From VXYL01 sp965208525 (GTDB lineage: Bacteria > Pseudomonadota > Gammaproteobacteria > Pseudomonadales > Azotimanducaceae), in contig OZ242340.1 of NCBI GenBank assembly GCA_965208525.1, positions 3,906,001-3,970,000 of the forward strand: 64,000 bases of DNA. The letters are read 5' to 3'. Shown one piece after another: positions 61,101 to 64,000 of the stretch. A program made the translations under genes and the position numbers. The notes below the pieces were generated by a model. The model had not been told where the DNA came from. It saw only the letters and a program-made list of their open reading frames with translations, and made no database searches. How positions within the stretch are numbered: the first letter of the stretch is position 1; every line of letters begins with the position of its first letter.

Positions 61101-61441
61101 ACGTGCTGGTGCTGCTGGACCGATACCGCACCATCCGCGCACAGTCCGGGCAGCGGGCAGACGTGGCGATGGTGTCGGCAGCCACGCGACACCGCTTCCG
61201 AGCCATCCTGCTGACGACCGTGACGACTTTGACGGCGCTCTTGCCCACCATCTACACCGGCAGCGCCTTCTCCGCACCCCTGATCCCATTGGTCATCAGC
61301 ATGGTGGCCGGCCTCGCCTTCGCCAACGCCGTGCTGCTGTTCTTCGTGCCGGCACTGCTCACCGTGCTGGAAGGGCTGCAAGAACGACTCGGCCGCTACC
61401 CAGGCGAGCCTGACCTCGCCGCCACGCCGGGCGAGGCTTGA
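58142..61441 (+). CDS. RND-type efflux pump inner-membrane subunit
   Basis: 1099 residues, GTG start. AcrB/MexF-type architecture with two repeats: helix 1 (FARSPVAANMMMLLFLGAGT), porter domain, TM4 Asp pair in VVDDAIVVGES (proton relay), second loop and C-terminal helix set (MVAIGGVVVNDVLVLLDRYR). A Gly/Met/Gln/Asn-rich stretch (about residues 806-835, encoded near 60557-60650) is inserted in the second periplasmic loop and is not typical. No outer-membrane channel is encoded nearby; TolC-like partner elsewhere. Confidence 0.93.
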   Translation: MATDEDIRSAGDGPIAFFARSPVAANMMMLLFLGAGTVAALLLPVQSTPDFDPRAIQVTVPYPGATAEEVEEGVTRRVEERVRGVIGVRRVRSVASQGIGTVTAELDTFASAALVLDDVQRAVESLDDFPPEFAEKPRVERQPLLRNVATVAVVSATASENDLRHAAQLVQERLLAQPTVSHVDLFGGRDYEVSIEVSEAALLRNDLTVEEVATALQRASVNQTSGELRTGAGGVLIRTSAKRQRAAEFADIAVLTRPDGSMLRLGDVAKIHDGFTDDELVSRVDGRPAVFLRVRESDAGEPQVVAAAEAVMTAAAEIELPAGIDVVSWEDGSERVRIRTWRMVANAVLGITLVFAFLILVFDLRFATWITLGIPIAFLGGVLMFEPLGLTINSMTLLAMVLVTGIVVDDAIVVGESIAAQHESGNTGVAGAIAGARAVAGPVVTGVVTTMVAFAILAFMPGPVGQMVGAVPYVVVAVLAVSLLEAFVILPAHLAYGRPWSRPPLAEVQAGVRRWLDELRDNVVVRAISAALLRPWLTIAASVAFLVVAVLLVSTSLVRFVLYDPPADVDRLSVHLAFPVGTPFAVTERAVDQVVGAANATDEAAEGDPFGAIAVIVGGDFAPEVDSIDAGHRDSDYASHLATVVAVLNDEPVRSHSSTELMHMWRSRVGQLQGAESVAYNASSMVTIPEVGFVLTHNDADTLARASDDFAEYLAGQEGVYGTTTSLAPGKRQFDIEVNSLGVAIGLTADEVAAQLRDRFHGVEVQRNQRGRDEMKVVVRYPGEERLTLADILDERIPLPANLAAGQGGAQGGGAMQGLFGAMPGMPGQGANAGLPVPGVPLALVAHVTETRGLAAIERQDGRRSALIEARVDTAQRTPNSVNADLEGDLLPRLLAEYPGLDFEYAGQLELQERTFGVLALLVAVAGLIIYGLIAIQLRSYLLPLVVIAAVPFAAAGAVVGHLLLDYDLSAYSVFGMVAIGGVVVNDVLVLLDRYRTIRAQSGQRADVAMVSAATRHRFRAILLTTVTTLTALLPTIYTGSAFSAPLIPLVISMVAGLAFANAVLLFFVPALLTVLEGLQERLGRYPGEPDLAATPGEA

Positions 61442-61512
61442 TCCGAAGCCGGCGTTGCCGGGTTAGCATGGCGCCGATCATGTACTCGGGAAGCAAGCTG
61501 CCGGAGGGCACC

Positions 61513-62433
61513 ATGGGATCGCTGCCGGAACCCACCCGCGACCTAGCGCTCGCCAAGCGGCACATGGACGAGTTTGGCTATTGCCTGCTCGAAGGCGCCC
61601 TGACCCAAGCGGAAGTGGAGGCGCTGAGGGCGCGGCTCTTCGAGCAGCTTGCGGCGGAGACGGAACGCAGCGTCGGTCGCGTGCTGCCGGACCGCAAGCA
61701 GCTCGTCGTCTTCCTGCTCAACAAGGGCCAAGTGTTCCGCGACATGATCCTCAACGCGAGCCTGCACGCCATCGTCCGACACGTGCTCGGCGAGCAGTAC
61801 CTGCTGTCGTCCTACCATGCCCACTTCGCCCATCCCGGAAGCAAGACGGCGTTCCACACCGACCAGTTCTGGATGCCGCCACCCACCAACGCAAGCAAAG
61901 AGACGCTTGTGAAGCCGGGCTCCGTCACCCGCTCCGGCAATCGCGGCCACCACGTCGGCGGCGACGAACTCATCGCGCCAGCGACCATCTCCCCGGCGGT
62001 GGTGTGCAACGCCATGTGGATGCTGGACGACTTCACCGAGGAGAACGGCGCAACCCTGGTGGTGCCGGGCAGCCACCTGAGCGGCCGCCAGCCCGACCAC
62101 GACCTCGACGCCAAGGCGAACTGGACGCCGGCCCTCGGCAAAGCCGGCACGGCGGTCGTCTTCGAAGGCCGCACCTGGCACTCAACCGGCGAAAACCGCA
62201 CCAGCGCCCCACGCATTGGCCTCACCACCAACTTCTGCGCCCCGCAGTTTCGCCAGCAAGAGAACTACCTCATGGGCACGAGCCCGGCAGTGCTCGAAGG
62301 GGCGTCGGAGGAGCTACTCGAACTGATCGGCTTCCGCCCCTGGCAGGGCTACGGCGGCTACGAAAACGGCTACGAATGGGTCAAGCGCGGCGTCTTTGCG
62401 AACGGGGAAATGAAGCCGAGCGACGCGGTGTAG
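61513..62433 (+). CDS. Phytanoyl-CoA dioxygenase family protein (3)
   Basis: 306 residues. H115 and D117 (AFHTDQFW) and H223 (WHSTGEN) form the iron site. ATG 61513 is preceded by GGAGGG; in-frame ATGs at 61480 and 61468 are alternatives, and one frame reaches into the RND stop. A longer, diverged relative of copies 1 and 2, with CNAMWMLDDFTEENGATLVVPGSH as the shared core. Confidence 0.88.
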   Translation: MGSLPEPTRDLALAKRHMDEFGYCLLEGALTQAEVEALRARLFEQLAAETERSVGRVLPDRKQLVVFLLNKGQVFRDMILNASLHAIVRHVLGEQYLLSSYHAHFAHPGSKTAFHTDQFWMPPPTNASKETLVKPGSVTRSGNRGHHVGGDELIAPATISPAVVCNAMWMLDDFTEENGATLVVPGSHLSGRQPDHDLDAKANWTPALGKAGTAVVFEGRTWHSTGENRTSAPRIGLTTNFCAPQFRQQENYLMGTSPAVLEGASEELLELIGFRPWQGYGGYENGYEWVKRGVFANGEMKPSDAV

Positions 62434-62448
62434 CAGTAGCGGGGCCCT

Positions 62449-63510
62449 TTACGGGGCGGTTGGCTCCACACGCGTCGGGTCCTCGCTCACCTCAACGAGG
62501 GTCTTGCCGAAGTTGCCGCCGCTCAGCATGTCGGCGAAGACCGCTGGGGCGTTTTCGAGCCCCGGGCGGATGTCTTCACGGTACTTGACCAGGCCCTCCG
62601 CCATCCACTCGGCCATTTCCGTCAGGAAGTGGTCTTGCCAATCGGCGACGAAGTTACGCACCGCCAAGGGATGCACCTCTACATCCTGGCGACGGAACAC
62701 CGTGGCGCCGGCTTCGCGCCAAACCTCGCCGCTGTCGCGGCCGTCGGTGTTGCCGTACTGGGAGATCATGCCGCACAGGGTGATGCGGGAGCGACGATTG
62801 AGGAGCGGAAGCACGCCTTCGTACACGTCGCCGCCGACGTTCTCGAAGTAGATGTCGATGCCGTCGGGGCAGGCGCGCGCGAGCTCCGCTGCGTAGTCGG
62901 CGGAGCGATGGCAGACCGCGGCGTCGAAGCCGAGCTCCTCCGTCAGGAAAGCGCACTTCTCCGGCGTGCCGGCAACCCCGACCACGCGGCAGCCATGAAT
63001 CTTCGCGATTTGCCCCGCCGCCTGACCCACGCCGCCGGATGCCGCCGAAACCACCACCGTCTCGCCCGGCTGCGGCTGACACTGCACCTTGACGCCGGCG
63101 TAGGCGGTGAGCCCCAACATGCCGAGGATGCCCACTGCCGTGGAAATGGGCGCGACGTTCGGATCGAGCCGGCGCGGGAACATGTAGCCGAAGACATCGA
63201 TGCCCTCCCCCACCAAGCCGTAGTCCCGCCAGCCATTGGTGTTGAAGACGTAATCGCCAGGTGCATAGCCGGCCAGGTTGCTCGCAACCACTTGCGACAC
63301 CGTGCGCCCGTGGCAGACGTCCCCCACGGCCTCCATGCCACTGCGACGCCGGCCCCATTGGTACGGGTCCAGCGAGAGATAGATCGTGCGCACGAGCATT
63401 TGATTCAGCCCCGGGTCGGCCGCAACCTCATGGTGCAGCACGAAATCCCCGCCAGTCGGCCATCCAGCAAGCGGCCTTCGCGCCAACCTCCAAACCCTGT
63501 TTTCGGTCAT
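62449..63510 (-). CDS. MDR-superfamily NADP-dependent oxidoreductase (leukotriene B4 / curcumin reductase-like)
   Basis: 353 residues. No zinc ligands; the Rossmann motif SAASGGVGQAAGQIAK and the N-terminal TIYLSLDPYQWGRRR fit NADP-dependent 2-alkenal/prostaglandin reductase-like MDR enzymes. The ending ENVGGDVYEGVLPLLNRRSRITLCG matches the core of that subfamily. Reduces an enone. Convergent with the dioxygenase (3), 15 bases apart. Confidence 0.88.
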   Translation of the reverse strand: MTENRVWRLARRPLAGWPTGGDFVLHHEVAADPGLNQMLVRTIYLSLDPYQWGRRRSGMEAVGDVCHGRTVSQVVASNLAGYAPGDYVFNTNGWRDYGLVGEGIDVFGYMFPRRLDPNVAPISTAVGILGMLGLTAYAGVKVQCQPQPGETVVVSAASGGVGQAAGQIAKIHGCRVVGVAGTPEKCAFLTEELGFDAAVCHRSADYAAELARACPDGIDIYFENVGGDVYEGVLPLLNRRSRITLCGMISQYGNTDGRDSGEVWREAGATVFRRQDVEVHPLAVRNFVADWQDHFLTEMAEWMAEGLVKYREDIRPGLENAPAVFADMLSGGNFGKTLVEVSEDPTRVEPTAP

Positions 63511-63571
63511 GCTTCGCCCATCAACTCCGGCAGTCCGCCTCTGGCAACGTGCGGCGCATGAACGGGCATTG

Positions 63572-64000
63572 CTACGCCTTGGCGCGGGGCACCTCTTGGG
63601 ATTGCTTGAGGTAAGGGAACACGTCGTCGAAGCCGATGAGTTCGCGCATGAGGTCTGCGTTCTCGCAGTCGTCCCAGGGTGCGTCCTTCATCGTGATCGT
63701 CATGTTTTCCTGCGGCAGCACGGACTGGTGGCGGTAGTAGGCGACGGCGTTGAGGCGCAGGCCCTTCGTGAGCTTGGGGAAGGCTCCGTGCAGCGTGGAG
63801 CCGGGCCAGACTATCACCGAGCCGCGCTCGCACTCCACGGGGCGGGCCAGCTCCACGAGCTTGGCGGACGGCACGAAGTTGGGCCGGTGGCTGCCGGGCA
63901 CGTAGGCAAGCGCGCCGTCGGACTTGGTGTATTCGGTGAGGCACCAAGTGGCATTGGCGGTGAGCGCCTGGGTGCCCCACGGGCGCGGGGTGGCGCCTTG
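63572..64000 (-). CDS. Phytanoyl-CoA dioxygenase family protein (4), N-terminus cut by window edge
   Basis: 142 codons of the C-terminal part are visible. TEYTKSDGALAYVPGSHRP matches the conserved PGSH core of the family, and WPGSTLHGAFPKLTKG carries the distal iron His. The proximal HxD lies beyond the right edge. The Met-like GTG at 63901 is internal. Confidence 0.8.
   Translation of the reverse strand, partial: QGATPRPWGTQALTANATWCLTEYTKSDGALAYVPGSHRPNFVPSAKLVELARPVECERGSVIVWPGSTLHGAFPKLTKGLRLNAVAYYRHQSVLPQENMTITMKDAPWDDCENADLMRELIGFDDVFPYLKQSQEVPRAKA

Noticed and set aside
58814..61381. Long minus-strand frames opposite the RND pump
   Set aside because: No motif, no start site, and the RND frame is unambiguous.

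Overview
The window is GC-rich (about two thirds G+C by eye) bacterial chromosome. The Zur/ZnuC/CobW zinc block, a proteobacterial-type BioB, Atm1-like and RND transporters, a TonB receptor and other outer-membrane proteins point to a Pseudomonadota, most likely a gammaproteobacterium. The many 2-oxoglutarate dioxygenases, a sulfatase, amidohydrolase, GMC oxidoreductase and enoyl-CoA hydratases fit a marine or host-associated heterotroph, but that lifestyle is inference. No phage, plasmid, CRISPR or rRNA was seen.

Layout. 1-1150 (minus strand): znuC (cut by the left edge), a possible 53-residue membrane ORF, and zur. A Zur-box-like palindrome (1181-1198) separates these from a plus-strand block at 1289-7380: COG0523/CobW GTPase, WD40 protein, a helical protein, a PPOX-fold protein, a His-rich exported protein and a TonB receptor. 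A DUF1624 membrane protein and a three-gene ABC-2 transporter follow (7456-12030). This looks like a zinc-limitation region; Zur control of anything past the first gene is unproven.

12.6-29.8 kb: a beta-propeller lipoprotein, an orphan peptide-type solute-binding protein, an orphan xanthine dehydrogenase-type molybdenum subunit (minus), a phytanoyl-CoA dioxygenase (minus), a homocysteine methyltransferase-like enzyme, a four-carbon-acid-sugar-kinase-like protein, an Atm1-type ABC exporter, a charged 199-residue protein (minus), a phosphodiesterase (minus), a small unknown protein coupled to an alpha/beta hydrolase, an MFS transporter (minus) and a TauD dioxygenase (minus).

29.9-44.8 kb: tRNA-Arg(CCG), D-aminoacylase-type amidohydrolase, GMC oxidoreductase, VOC protein, SDR (minus), cation/proton antiporter, lactonase-fold protein (minus), a repeat-packed stretch (37.6-38.2 kb), a decayed TPR gene, a DUF5916 outer-membrane protein (minus), an IS110 fragment, an LLM oxidoreductase (minus), a GPH-type symporter and a small P-loop kinase (minus).

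44.9-64 kb: two enoyl-CoA hydratases, a tandem-GFA protein, a DUF4242 protein, a three-gene cobalt-type nitrile hydratase/thiocyanate hydrolase-like operon whose beta subunit is split in two, tRNA-Pro(CGG), bioB, MaoC, an EthD-like protein, a sulfatase divergent from a hydroxypyruvate-isomerase-like protein and a dioxygenase, an RND efflux locus with two adaptors, two more dioxygenases (one cut by the right edge) and an MDR oxidoreductase.

Intergenic spaces are filled with several families of short palindromic repeats used in different combinations. With the split nitrile hydratase and the zinc block, these are the most unusual content of the window.
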